Source of the DNA: Mesostigma viride
Taxonomy: Eukaryota > Streptophyta > Mesostigmatophyceae > Mesostigmatales > Mesostigmataceae
Reading direction: 5' to 3'
DNA length: 64,000 bases
NCBI GenBank assembly: GCA_009746045.1
Contig: RPFO01000412.1
Coordinates: 804,662 to 868,661, forward strand
Part shown: in pieces, positions 30,175 through 39,619 of the stretch
How the letters are laid out: the number at the start of each line of letters is the position of its first letter
How positions within the stretch are numbered: position 1 is the first letter of the stretch
Position numbers and translations under genes: made by a program
The notes under the pieces: model-generated
Databases searched by the model: none
Told to the model about the DNA's origin: nothing
What the model saw: the letters and a program-made list of their open reading frames with translations, nothing else

Positions 30175-32607
30175 ATGGGAGATCCTATTATGCCAGGCCT
30201 GAAATTCAAAAAGAAGCGGATAGATGATGCTGGCTGGCAGACGGTGCCAACAGTAGAGGAGAAGGCTGCGGCCAAGAAAATTAAAAAAGCAAGAAGGGCG
30301 CAGGCGGAGCAGGAACAGCTAGTGGCTAGGCAGCTAGCGACAGCGATGGCTCAGCAAAGCGTCAAGGCAGCCGCCCAAGAGCGGCAGCTGGCAGCCCTGC
30401 AAAAACAGGTAACCTCCTTGGCCGAACAGGCCGAAAAATCTGTTTTTTCTAGCCCAGCTAGCTCGCAAAAATCCGTAAGCAGTATGCGGTCCCCCAGCCC
30501 TCAGGCAAGCCCCGCTGACCTCCCCGCTAAGGCACCGTCCCAACCTCCTCAGGAGGAGGGCGGAATAGCCAAAAGCGGTGGAGAACAAGCGGGGGTGCCG
30601 ATCGTCCCCTCATCCGCTCAGAAAGCGGGGGGGTACGAGAGGAAGCTGAAGAGGGACGCATACATGTTCAAAATGCGGACCAAGAAGGTCCCAGGACCCG
30701 TCATCGGCAGCATTCAGCTGTCTGATGACGAGGTCACCCTCTCCCCAGGGGTTTCTGATGGGGAGATTGAGATGAATCCACTCAATCAGGCGGTCGAACA
30801 GGCCGCCGCCCAGTTTGTAGAGGCACGCCGTCTTGCACAGCAAGAGCGGGACCGCAAAAAGACAGCGGCCCGCAACATGACTGCTGAAAAGCAGCTGGCT
30901 GCCATGCAAGCTGGAGAGGTGCTCCATGAGCGCCTCTTCAATGAGCTGGTTGTTGCACAGGGGGACGAGGGGGTCACGCTAACAGCGGACCAACTCAATT
31001 CCCTCCTGTTGCAGCTGACCAAGCTGCAGGAGAAGATGCAGGCAACAGAAACGCCTGCACTCCCTGCACATACCCTCCCCACCCCTGGCACTGATTTGAG
31101 CCAAAGGGTGGTTGGAGGGGCCGTGTCACCAAGGGTGCTGCAGGGCAAGAGCCAGGGCACTGTCCCCAGCTCCCCCAGCAAACCCCCAAGTGACCCGGAT
31201 GCCCAGGAGCTCCACCGCCGCAAGGTGGTGGAGAATAAACTCCTAGAGGCCATGATAGCCCGTGAGGGCGGCCTGGCAGCCCAAGCAGCAGCGCTGCAGC
31301 AGCTTGGCCAGGCCAAGGGTTTTCCTACCAGCAGTGGAGTAAGGCAAGGGGAACAAGACCCTGCGCCTGCAGCTGGAACACCACCAGCCACTGCACTAGC
31401 ACAGCAAGCTGGAACACAACCACCTTCTGCGGAGGCCCAGCAGACTGCACCCACACCAGGGCAGTCAGATAAGAGCAAGGCGGTGGCAAAAGGGACCCCA
31501 GTGGACCCAACCCCACCCACCCTTAAGGGGGACGTCCAAGAGCTGCTTGCCATACTCACGGCACAGCTCAAGACCATGGCCACCAACCCCATGGACGACC
31601 TGTCGCGCACCCAGCTGGATGGCCTCCTGGCCAGTATCTCCCAGCTGGAAAGGGGCAGGGCGAACATGGAGGAGGCTGATCTTCAACAAGCAGTCAAGAC
31701 TTTCTTGGCTGAAAAGAAGGACCCGGTCAAAGGTACGTTTAACCCAAAACAAAAAGAATCTAAAATAGAAATCCCTGGCTTACCTGAGGGTTACACCCAG
31801 GAACAGGCCAAGGAATTTTTGTTTAGCCTGAACTACTGTTTTGAGTCTCTGAATGTCCAGAACTGGTTCAGTGCCTTGCGTGCATCCACCACCATCCATA
31901 GGTCAGCCCCAGCCATTAAAACCTTGGTCCAGATTTACCAAGAAAAGGCTGGGACACCTAACCTAGCAATTGCATTGTGGCCAGCCTTCATGGATGAGCT
32001 TAAGCACTTGCTGGTGGATAGGACACAGTTTGAATCCATCCGTGGTTTCAACTGGCTTAATGCTTACCAGGTCAACAAGCAAGACTATGCCACTGATTGC
32101 AAGAATTATAGGTTGGCTGTAGAAAAGGACCCTGATCTCAGGGGTCTGCCTGCTAGCTACCTGCTGTATTCATGGTTGTCAAATGCTAACCTGGACAAAG
32201 CTGTGTACGCCACTGTGGTTGCAGGTCTCAAACCTCTGTGGAACGATTTCCGGGCGGGGATGAACCATATCCAAGACTGCCTGACTCCCCTGGCTATAGG
32301 TGCTCCGTCTGCAACCCCAACCCCCAAGGTCCAACAGACCCAAGGGAAGGGGCAAGGAAAAAAGCGCCAGCTAGGGGGGCAGCAGGGCGGCCAGTCCAAG
32401 AAGGCCAAGGGCAACCAGCCCCAAGGCCAGCCGGGACAGCCTGCTCAGCTCAAGCCAAACCAGTGGAGGCGGCCCACCCCCCCCACACCTGCCCCACCCA
32501 CCCCTGCACCCACTGCTCAGCCCCCCATGCAGGTCCCAAGAACAAGTGCACCCGGTGTGGCACCAAGGGACACCAGCGGGCGGACTGCAAGTGGAACCCC
32601 GCAGTAG
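30175..32607 (+). CDS. Copia-like Gag (frame 1)
   Basis: 810 residues from ATG 30175. The N-terminal third is Lys/Ala/Gln-rich and helical, probably coiled coil (VRQLATAMAQQSVKAAAQER region, ~30-95). The middle is Gln/Pro/Ala-rich with several short helical stretches. A folded part about 540-710 (GLPEGYTQEQAKEFLFSLNY, SALRASTTIHRS, YLLYSWLSNANLDKAVYA) is the likely capsid region. The basic/Gln/Pro-rich tail ends at TAG 32605-32607 without a zinc knuckle in this frame; the knuckle is in the overlapping Pol frame. At over 800 residues it is large for a Copia Gag. Pol probably follows a -1 frameshift at 32358. Confidence 0.8.
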   Translation: MGDPIMPGLKFKKKRIDDAGWQTVPTVEEKAAAKKIKKARRAQAEQEQLVARQLATAMAQQSVKAAAQERQLAALQKQVTSLAEQAEKSVFSSPASSQKSVSSMRSPSPQASPADLPAKAPSQPPQEEGGIAKSGGEQAGVPIVPSSAQKAGGYERKLKRDAYMFKMRTKKVPGPVIGSIQLSDDEVTLSPGVSDGEIEMNPLNQAVEQAAAQFVEARRLAQQERDRKKTAARNMTAEKQLAAMQAGEVLHERLFNELVVAQGDEGVTLTADQLNSLLLQLTKLQEKMQATETPALPAHTLPTPGTDLSQRVVGGAVSPRVLQGKSQGTVPSSPSKPPSDPDAQELHRRKVVENKLLEAMIAREGGLAAQAAALQQLGQAKGFPTSSGVRQGEQDPAPAAGTPPATALAQQAGTQPPSAEAQQTAPTPGQSDKSKAVAKGTPVDPTPPTLKGDVQELLAILTAQLKTMATNPMDDLSRTQLDGLLASISQLERGRANMEEADLQQAVKTFLAEKKDPVKGTFNPKQKESKIEIPGLPEGYTQEQAKEFLFSLNYCFESLNVQNWFSALRASTTIHRSAPAIKTLVQIYQEKAGTPNLAIALWPAFMDELKHLLVDRTQFESIRGFNWLNAYQVNKQDYATDCKNYRLAVEKDPDLRGLPASYLLYSWLSNANLDKAVYATVVAGLKPLWNDFRAGMNHIQDCLTPLAIGAPSATPTPKVQQTQGKGQGKKRQLGGQQGGQSKKAKGNQPQGQPGQPAQLKPNQWRRPTPPTPAPPTPAPTAQPPMQVPRTSAPGVAPRDTSGRTASGTPQ

Positions 32608-35600
32608 GCGACGTGGACCTCTGCTTCGGTTGCAAGCACCCCCGCCATCTGCCCCCCGGCACGTGGTGCGACCGGCAGGACAAGGCTCCAAAAGGATGTA
32701 CGTCCTCACAGCACGCCTATGTGGATTTATATGATCTCATTATCATTGGGGATAAAGACAAGGGACTGCTAGATTTTGAGGCAGCTCAGAAAATCTCCTC
32801 CACGTATAATGTGATACTGCCCTACCTCAAAGCTCTTACCCCAGCTGCTGTTGACACAGTAGACTTAAGGGAACTAGCAACCCAGCTCCACATAGCCATG
32901 GGTCATGAGGTGGTGGCAGAAAAGATTGCCAGAAGAGCAGGAGGTTCACGACTCAGGAATGCTGTCAGGTTGGCTAGAAAACACTGCCAGCAATGTCAGT
33001 TCCATGGCCCAAAACCTCCCAAATGGCATGTCGCAACACCACCCACCCAAAGGGGAATAATTGTGGGTGATGTCGTGCATATCGATGGTGAACAATATCT
33101 GATCCTAAAAGACACATGGTCCAGATTCACTGTCATGGAACCCCTACCTGGAATGGCTAAAGAGCAACTGCGTGCAGCACTTGTGATAGCATTGCCCAGA
33201 TTCTACCCAGTTGACACTATACTGCTTGATCAACAGTTTAGCTGTCTGGCTGAGTGTGAAGGATGGGATGCTAATATTGAGATTGCTGGATTGCAAGATC
33301 ATGAAGGGCAGGGTGTCATTGAAAGAACCATCAGGTCAGTCAAAACTTTAGTGGCGAAATCCACTGACCTGAAAGCCACATCTGGAAGCTATGCTGACAG
33401 AGCACTGTGGTGCAGTGAAATCTGTGCTACACTTAACCTTAGACCTGTGTTGCATGCACCATGGGGGGAAATCCTTCCCATTGGCTTACAGGCAGGTGTG
33501 TACCCTCCAGAGGTATTAGCTCTGTATAACACAGTAAGGGCTAAAGTGGCTGATAAGCTAGCTGAAAAGGACATAACACACCCCAGAACAGTATTCCAAC
33601 TGGGTGAACAAGTCCTATATTTCAAAGAAACCAAACATGGCAAGACAGGCATGTGGTATGGTCCGTGCACTGTTCTAAGAATGACCAAAAAAGGAAAAAA
33701 TATGGATATTCGAAGTTTGGAAACAGGGAGAAAACACAGGGTGAGCAGTCATAGAGTTAAGAAGTATTTCCCTCCTTTGGCAGACGTGCCAGGGGAAGAG
33801 TCCTTGAACATGGATTCCCTCCTTAACTCTGGTGAGCAAGCAGAACCACCCAGCATTCCAACACCAGGAGCTGATGATGGCACTACCACACCCTCTGTCA
33901 TTCCTCCACCCCTCAGTGAGGTACGTGTCACCCCACAACCTGGTGTAAGTCCCTCTGGGCAGAGTTCAACCAGGCATGAGGTACCAGAGCAAAACAAAGG
34001 CAATCCAGCTGAGTTCAAATCCAAGCTAGAAAAAGCCCTGGCAGCTCTGCATAAGGCTCACAAGAGCAAGGCTAAACAAGCCTCAGGTTTGGCCAAGGTC
34101 TCTGCTGTGTGCTCCGATTATAGCCAGGAATCCTGCATCCTAGCTGTGGACACTCAGGCACAGGTCAGTGTGATCAGTGCACAAGCCATTCCTGGTCTGC
34201 AACTTGCACCCTCACCATGGACACAGGTGCAAGATTTTTCAGGCAAAACAACCTTAGATGTGTTGGGTCAAGTAATGATCCCCATACTTGGCATCCAGAC
34301 ACCTTTCCAGGTAGTGGAAGGGTACATGGGCAATGCTTTGTTGGGAGAACCCTTTATCTCTTACCCAGGTGTCACCATCACTGCTAGCCAGCTGCGTGTG
34401 ACTGGGGTAGGAGCCATTCCCTTGGATCACTACAAGATTCCATTGTCCCAACTGGTTCATGGATTAGATGCCTATATCAAGGCCATTAACATCAAATATG
34501 GGCCAGGTGAAATCCCTGACCTAGAGAAAAAGGTGCACAATCAAAGGCCACACCCGCAGTCCTTTGGGGTTGGAAAGTGGGACTTAGCCATGCACTCTCC
34601 TCACAACTATGATGCTCTAATCCAACAATGCAAAACACAAAAAGGGTTTCAAAAATGGATCCAAGCCATTAGGCACCAAGCCCGCGAAGAGTGGGTGCTG
34701 CCAAACCCTAAGCATCCTGACTATAAGCCACCTGTCACTCCTGTCTGGGAAATTCCAGAAGGTGCCAAAAAGTTGAGACTCAAGTTTGTGCTAAAACACA
34801 AGGCACAGCCAGTAGGCTCACCTATATATCATGCTAGGCCATGTGTGACAGAATTAAAAGGCATGTCAAAACTGTCCAAGGGTGAACTCTACACTCCTGG
34901 GCTGCAGCAAACATCCCTCAGGATACTGCTCTCTGTCTTCCTCCACCATCTCAATGCTGGCCAAGATTATGCCTGCAAAGCTACTGATATCAAAAGGGCT
35001 TTCCTTAGAGGGGACCCTGATAAAGCGCAAGATGTGTGGAAGGGTCAGGTCTATGTGGTTCCCACCCCTGCTGCATGGGCACATGATATTGATGAGCCAT
35101 ATCTACTCCTAAATCTAGGGGTGGAAGGTTTGCAAAGTGCTCCCACTATCTTCAGAAAATCAGCAGAAGAGGTGTTCAAGAAACTTAATGCCACTTATGA
35201 TGATCTGGACCCTTGTCTCTTTGCTGTGCCCACACCCTCTGGCTTGCTCCTGTTTGTGTGGCATGGTGATGACCAACTGATTTGTGGACCAAGAGCTGAA
35301 GTTGACAAGTTCATTCAGCAGGTTCAGCAGTCATATGAGATTGGAAAGCAGACAGAGCTGGGGCCAGAACCCCTACAGTTCTGTGGCATAATGCTAGCAC
35401 TGGAAGAGCAACAGGAACAGTGGGTGTGTACTCTATCCCCGCCTGCCCAGTACTTAGAAGAATGCCTAGAGCTGCTTGATATTCCGTGCATTCCTGCTCA
35501 CATGTGTGCTACTGTCAAAGGAAAATTAGGGTGGCTGAGTGCTATCTGTGCACCTCATCTGGCAGTGGTCAGCAGGATTGATGACACAGTATTACAAACC

Positions 35601-36197
35601 ATGAAACCTAAGGATCTCCAGAAGCTACTAACGGCTGGACCTTCCCTTGTCATTCATCCACTCAACCTCATGGAAGATATTCACATTAACTGTCTGATGG
35701 ACAGCTCCATGGAGAGTAGGGTAATAACAAAAATGGATGCCAGGGAGGCTGGGGTGTTCTTCCTTACCAACAAGGGAGACTATATGTCCATGGTGTCGTG
35801 GTACAGCAGATTGCATCGCAGAAAAGCTGTTGGCAGTAACTCTGCTGAGTGCCGTGCTGTGGTGTCTGCTGTGCAGCATGCTCGATCCCTTCAGCACATA
35901 CTAACCTGGTTGCAAACTCAGGCTGGCAGCAAGGCTGATGTGCATGCTCACTTACACACTGACAGTCAGTCAGTCATTAGTTTCCTTAACAAGAAATCTG
36001 TGACTGCTGCTGTGCATACTGATCTGGACTGGGTGATTTTGAAACAGGAAACAAGCTATTTTTCCAGCTGGCAGCATCTGCCAGACGAGGAGAACCTGGC
36101 TGACGCATTGACCAAGATTCCGTCATTAGCAGCAACCCAGTACCAGCTTCTGTGTGATGCAATGAATCCCTATCTGTCTAGTCAGACAAATGGATGA
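32238..36197 (+). CDS. Copia-like Pol: zinc knuckle, integrase, protease-like, RT, RNase H
   Basis: In the -1 frame relative to Gag. Zinc knuckle CTRCGTKGHQRADC with a second Cys/His cluster (CFGCKHPRHLPPGTWC). Integrase: LHIAMGHEVVAEK...CQQC zinc finger, Asp in VVHIDGEQY, Asp in TILLDQQFS, Glu in GVIERTIRSVK. Near 34130-34400 is a retropepsin-like segment, CILAVDTQAQVSVIS to ALLGEPFISYPGVTI, with DTQ where DSG/DTG is expected. Then RT: TDIKRAFLRGD, VEGLQSAPTIFRK, catalytic FVWHGDDQLI (HGDD for YVDD). RNase H: NSAECRAVVSAVQHAR, LHTDSQSVISFL, ENLADALTKIP. Normal Copia order is protease-integrase-RT-RNase H; here the protease-like domain follows integrase. Confidence 0.85.
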   Translation: MERFPGGDEPYPRLPDSPGYRCSVCNPNPQGPTDPREGARKKAPARGAAGRPVQEGQGQPAPRPAGTACSAQAKPVEAAHPPHTCPTHPCTHCSAPHAGPKNKCTRCGTKGHQRADCKWNPAVGDVDLCFGCKHPRHLPPGTWCDRQDKAPKGCTSSQHAYVDLYDLIIIGDKDKGLLDFEAAQKISSTYNVILPYLKALTPAAVDTVDLRELATQLHIAMGHEVVAEKIARRAGGSRLRNAVRLARKHCQQCQFHGPKPPKWHVATPPTQRGIIVGDVVHIDGEQYLILKDTWSRFTVMEPLPGMAKEQLRAALVIALPRFYPVDTILLDQQFSCLAECEGWDANIEIAGLQDHEGQGVIERTIRSVKTLVAKSTDLKATSGSYADRALWCSEICATLNLRPVLHAPWGEILPIGLQAGVYPPEVLALYNTVRAKVADKLAEKDITHPRTVFQLGEQVLYFKETKHGKTGMWYGPCTVLRMTKKGKNMDIRSLETGRKHRVSSHRVKKYFPPLADVPGEESLNMDSLLNSGEQAEPPSIPTPGADDGTTTPSVIPPPLSEVRVTPQPGVSPSGQSSTRHEVPEQNKGNPAEFKSKLEKALAALHKAHKSKAKQASGLAKVSAVCSDYSQESCILAVDTQAQVSVISAQAIPGLQLAPSPWTQVQDFSGKTTLDVLGQVMIPILGIQTPFQVVEGYMGNALLGEPFISYPGVTITASQLRVTGVGAIPLDHYKIPLSQLVHGLDAYIKAINIKYGPGEIPDLEKKVHNQRPHPQSFGVGKWDLAMHSPHNYDALIQQCKTQKGFQKWIQAIRHQAREEWVLPNPKHPDYKPPVTPVWEIPEGAKKLRLKFVLKHKAQPVGSPIYHARPCVTELKGMSKLSKGELYTPGLQQTSLRILLSVFLHHLNAGQDYACKATDIKRAFLRGDPDKAQDVWKGQVYVVPTPAAWAHDIDEPYLLLNLGVEGLQSAPTIFRKSAEEVFKKLNATYDDLDPCLFAVPTPSGLLLFVWHGDDQLICGPRAEVDKFIQQVQQSYEIGKQTELGPEPLQFCGIMLALEEQQEQWVCTLSPPAQYLEECLELLDIPCIPAHMCATVKGKLGWLSAICAPHLAVVSRIDDTVLQTMKPKDLQKLLTAGPSLVIHPLNLMEDIHINCLMDSSMESRVITKMDAREAGVFFLTNKGDYMSMVSWYSRLHRRKAVGSNSAECRAVVSAVQHARSLQHILTWLQTQAGSKADVHAHLHTDSQSVISFLNKKSVTAAVHTDLDWVILKQETSYFSSWQHLPDEENLADALTKIPSLAATQYQLLCDAMNPYLSSQTNG
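32358..32364 (+). promoter_or_regulatory. Candidate -1 ribosomal frameshift site A AAA AAG
   Basis: In the Gag frame the codons are GGA AAA AAG, giving the slippery heptamer A-AAA-AAG near the 5' end of the 370-base overlap between Gag and Pol. It is followed by GC-rich sequence (CGCCAGCTAGGGGGGCAGCA then GGGCGG) that can pair CGCC with GGCG. After a -1 slip the frame reads KKAPARGAAGRPVQ and stays open to 36197. The position and motif are right; use in vivo is inference. Confidence 0.6.
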
Positions 36198-36560
36198 TGA
36201 AATAGGGCACTCCAGACTAATGGTGCAGACTATGGTCTTTCCCAGCTGGTGGCAACTTGGCAACAAACATAATAATTTCTTGATGTGCCCCCTGGTTTTT
36301 CCATAGCCACTCATCACTCCACTGACTTGTACAAACAGGGGATCCTAGGTTCAGAAACCTCAAAGACACTGTCAGATTTAAAGGCAATGGGGTCTGTGGG
36401 CGCTTTAATTCACAACGTCCATTGTGGTCTGATATGAGTTTTCCTGTACCAATGTCTTATTCATGATATTGCCAAGTACCTGAAAAAACAAAAAGGAATA
36501 AAAACTGGAGGTGCAGCACTGATGCCTTAAAAAAAAAAAAAAAAAAAAGAATAAAACTGG
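36198..36560 (+). other. Copia-like 3' region with A20 tract before the LTR
   Basis: Non-coding. GGAATAAAAACTGGAG at about 36495 is nearly repeated as AGAATAAAACTGGAG directly before the 3' LTR; between them lies a run of about 20 A (36530-36549). The purine-rich A/G stretch is the likely polypurine tract. Confidence 0.5.
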
Positions 36561-37003
36561 AGTTAGCCTCTAGTCGTGGACATAGGCTAAGTACCAGATA
36601 GCAATGTGCTATCTGGGGTTTCGCACGTGTAGGCTCGGTCAGAAGTCCCGGCTATATGTGATTCGGCAGGCTAGACTATTTGATAGCCGAGTCCTGGTGA
36701 CGGACGCCAGTACCCAAGTAGGATTGGCGGTACGGCGTCGCCAGTACCCACTCGGGACTGACATTGAGGTGTCGGACGTTGGACTAAGGTCCTGAGAGTC
36801 CAGCAGTGGCGTCGCGCCACTCAGGCTGCACCACAGAGCCCAACGGCCACTGTCGGCTGCTCCAGACGTGGCGGCCAGGCAGAGCGTTGCTTGTCGACAA
36901 TGCTAAATGCCCTTGTGCACGTTGGGTGCGGGGCTTGTGATTTATTGTAATAAACACATGCGTTAGGCCATTGAGCATTGAGAGGCCCACTCGTTTATTA
37001 ACT
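36561..37003 (+). repeat. Copia-like 3' LTR
   Basis: 443 bp, starting AGTTAGCCTCTAG and ending GTTTATTAACT. It differs from the 5' LTR by lack of one CGTA. It is followed by the target duplication GCGAC. Confidence 0.92.
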
Positions 37004-37117
37004 GCGACCCGCCCATTACCTGTCAAGTAGGTGTCGTCTTCATTTTCCCAGCCGCGGAAGGGTTGATTCAATGACGTATGTTGCAAAGGATCGTCGTCTC
37101 GCTCTCTATCTAAACTA

Positions 37118-37129
37118 CCTCCGATACCA
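37118..37129 (-). promoter_or_regulatory. Gypsy primer-binding site (initiator Met tRNA type)
   Basis: On the minus strand, one base after the LTR end, the sequence is TGGTATCGGAGG. This is one mismatch from TGGTATCAGAG, the complement of the 3' end of plant-type initiator methionine tRNA. Confidence 0.75.
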
Positions 37130-37130
37130 T

Positions 37131-37701
37131 TGTTACGCCGCAAGCCTCGGCCTCCACCTCTACCTCTACCTCTTCTGATGCTACCTAGACTAGTAAGGCC
37201 GCCTCTAGTTAAACCCCTAGCGAAAGACGAACGAGACGATCCAGATCTCAATGCATTGACATATGTGCTACTGTAATATGCCATAGGCCATTTAACCAAA
37301 CCCGTTTATTCCAGGAAAAGAGGAAGGAAACACAACTACACTGCCGTGACCCGAGCCTATATGTGTTAATTCATTTAACACACGCCGAGTGACCACGCAC
37401 GGAGTGGAACGTGCATAAATGGTCACCAACGGTCCAACAGACTCGGGCCGATCTGGCCCTCGCCTGCCGAGACACAGAAACACAAGCAGGTGCACAGATG
37501 CACGCCGGTCCACTACATTCTACAAAAGGATAAGGACCACTAATAAAGTACGCGGCGCGGCGCCCAAAGGCACCCAATATACCACAGTACTGTTACAGGG
37601 ACAATCATGTCCAAACTAGAACTGCACGTAACCTAAGAACAGCCGAGGCCAAGGACCTAATTTACGTCCGTAACTACAACAAATTGTTACGCGACGTAAC
37701 A
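37131..37701 (-). repeat. Gypsy 5' LTR
   Basis: 571 bp, TGTTACG...CGTAACA, followed by the target duplication CCTAT. It pairs with 14315-14884. Confidence 0.93.
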
Positions 37702-38893
37702 CCTATCTCAGGCTAATAATGTGTGATTTTGTGCCAACAACCAAGTTGTTCCACCCAACAACACATTAAAAACCCTCTTCCAAAATGCCCAACAAGCCGG
37801 ACATGTGGAGGACCACACACGCAGTATATAAAGAGAAAATAAGCTGACTTTTTATCCAGCCAACCTGTGGCTAGCTGCTCTGGTTAGCATGACAAGGCTA
37901 TCATTTACTCAGTGGGAAAGGTGAAGAGACCATTGGAACAACCTACCTGACGCATGTGCCACCAAAGCATTGTGTCCCGCAAAATGCACACTGCCTCCTT
38001 TCTAACAAGCACGAGCCACTTTCTTTAGGAGACAGGTGCCAGCTCGTCAGTGTCTGGGGAAAATGATGCCGCTGCTTAGGAAGACCGCGTGAATTTCCTC
38101 GAACACAACTGTCTATAAAGCAAAAGAAATTTCAGAGAAGCATGGAAATAAAAGCATTACACCTTCCCGACAGGTTGTGGGCCACGCGCTGCAGCAAGCC
38201 AGCCACGTCACAGACGAACTTGCTAAAAAACATCCAGGAATCCAGCGATGCAGCGCCAGGACCCGCAACTTCATGGCTGCATCTGGCCGGAAAGAAGGCA
38301 AAAAGCTTACGCTCCACGAGCTAAGAAAGCAGGAAAGCGCTATCTTAGGACGTTTAATACAAGAACGTACCATAACGGGCATTTATTCGTGCCCAGGCGC
38401 ACAAGAAAGGCCACCCTTTCATGGAGAGGTCGGGCGCGCATCGCGCAGGCCTAATGTTATCTTACCGTAAAATGACGGGAAAGGTAAAGATAGCAGCGGG
38501 AATTTTTACGGCTTTGGAAACATCATTAAACTAGCTTCCATTAGGACCATCAAAACTGGCAACAATCGACAATCACACCTGCAGGCATCAATTATACTTT
38601 ATTCATCCCGACAGAAATTCAGGCCGGACCCCCCCTGCCGATGGTAAAGAAAAAGAGCCCGCGACATTATAGATCGCAACTATCCCACCATAAATTAGAA
38701 TCAGTAACTAATTTTCTCCAAGAATCGAGCATTTTTTCTGCTTTCCGCGAGCCAGATTTGTCACGTTTCGTCTAAAAGCAGTCGCCATGGCCACTTCCGC
38801 AAGGGGTGCGCGCACCGTGCACCCACTTTTCACGGTACGGAGGGTAGCGCGGAATTTTTTTGGCGCGGAAAATATTCGCCGCGCCGAGTCCCC
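37702..38893 (-). repeat. TTAA/GGGGAC repeat family, copy X, proximal half
   Basis: Its right end GTCCCC|TTAA (38888-38897) is the inverted equivalent of TTAA|GGGGAC at 40233 and 45005. Inwards, the reverse strand shares CACCCCTTGCGGAAGTGG, CCATGGCGACTGCTTTTAG, a CCATCGGCAGGGGGGG block and GAATAAA with the two plus-strand copies. An open stretch at 38177-38470 (+, 97 residues, basic, first codon GTG) has no recognised domain and runs antisense to the repeat; I do not call it a gene. Confidence 0.65.
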
Positions 38894-38899
38894 TTAAGG

Positions 38900-39600
38900 A
38901 AGCCGGCGGTCAGGGTCCCCATGGCCCCAAACTCCTCCAAGACAAAGGGCACCACAGGGTGGTGCCCGACGTCGCCATAGGCCGTGAGCTTGGCCCGCTC
39001 AGCCAGCCGGCCCGATCCGCCGTGTAGCCCGCCGCCTGAGATGCACCAACCACATGGCTAAGAGCCAAGGGGCGAGCCACAGAAACGTCACTTGAGCAAG
39101 TGCAGGTCGCCTCCCTCAAAGTCCAGAGGCCACGATGTCAGGTCGGTGGTTGGGGGAGTAGTAGAAAGCTGTGCCGTCCGCATCCTCGGACCGGATGTTT
39201 GCGTGCATGGGGAAAACGGACCGGACCATGGCGAGCACCACCGTCAGGAGGACCGTGTGCAAGTACAAGTACCAATTCTGATTATGTTGGCCACCCATGT
39301 ATGACAGATAGTGGGTCCCAGTGGTCGGGGTCCAAGGCCCGCAGCTACTGTACCACAGGGCCGCCCTGTGCGGGTATAAGAGGTGAGGTTAAGGGGGCCC
39401 CGGGGGACACCAACTGTTTGCCGCAAACAGTTGGTGTCGCACTAGCGCCATGCACCGGATAGTGACTGGGCGCCAGGACAAATGGGGAGGCCATGGAGAG
39501 AGCGCGGAGGTAAGCCGAGCCCACACTCCGCAACGAGAGTGAGAACAGCCACACGCGAACCTGGGCTTTGAGGTCCTCAAAAAGAGCCATCCAATCTGCC
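38900..39600 (-). pseudogene. LINE fragment: C-terminal zinc-finger/endonuclease-like region
   Basis: Minus-strand pieces read LDTTGTHYLSYMGGQ-like, then WYLYLHTVLLTVVLAMVRSV, EDADGTAFYYSPNHRPDIV and, after a frameshift, SSDVSVARPLALSHVVGASQ, then YGDVGHHPVVPFVLEEFGAM. The RPDI...DVSV pairing is the C-terminal restriction-like endonuclease pattern of some LINEs. The same order is found at 58840-59230 (+). Frames are broken; inactive. Confidence 0.65.
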
Positions 39601-39619
39601 GTGTGCAGAATATCCGCGT

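Larger units (their letters stand above)
29697..37003 (+). mobile_element. Divergent Copia-like LTR retrotransposon, intact
   Basis: LTRs at 29697-30143 and 36561-37003 differ, as far as I can see, only by a 4-bp CGTA indel. They begin AGTTAG and end TTAACT (5-bp inverted ends AGTTA/TAACT, not TG/CA) and are flanked by the duplication GCGAC (29692-29696, 37004-37008). The element encodes a Gag and an overlapping Pol in the -1 frame. Pol order is zinc knuckle, integrase, protease-like, RT, RNase H. Both ORFs are uninterrupted, so this is the youngest and possibly active insertion in the nest. Confidence 0.9.
14315..37701 (-). mobile_element. Gypsy-type chromovirus, complete but interrupted and frameshifted
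   Basis: LTRs at 14315-14884 and 37131-37701 begin TGTTACG and end CGTAACA, are about 99% identical by eye, and are flanked by the 5-bp duplication CCTAT (14310-14314, 37702-37706). Order on the minus strand: LTR, primer-binding site (37118-37129), leader, hybrid-binding-domain ORF, gag-protease, RT, RNase H, integrase, chromodomain, a GC-rich third ORF region, polypurine tract (14885-14896), LTR. Two later insertions (21220-26546 and 29697-37003) account for about 12.6 kb of its 23.4 kb. Indels at about 20100, 18755 and 18040 break pol, so this copy cannot be autonomous. Confidence 0.92.

Noticed and set aside
30786-31667. 293-codon minus-strand frame
   Set aside because: Antisense shadow of the Copia-like Gag.
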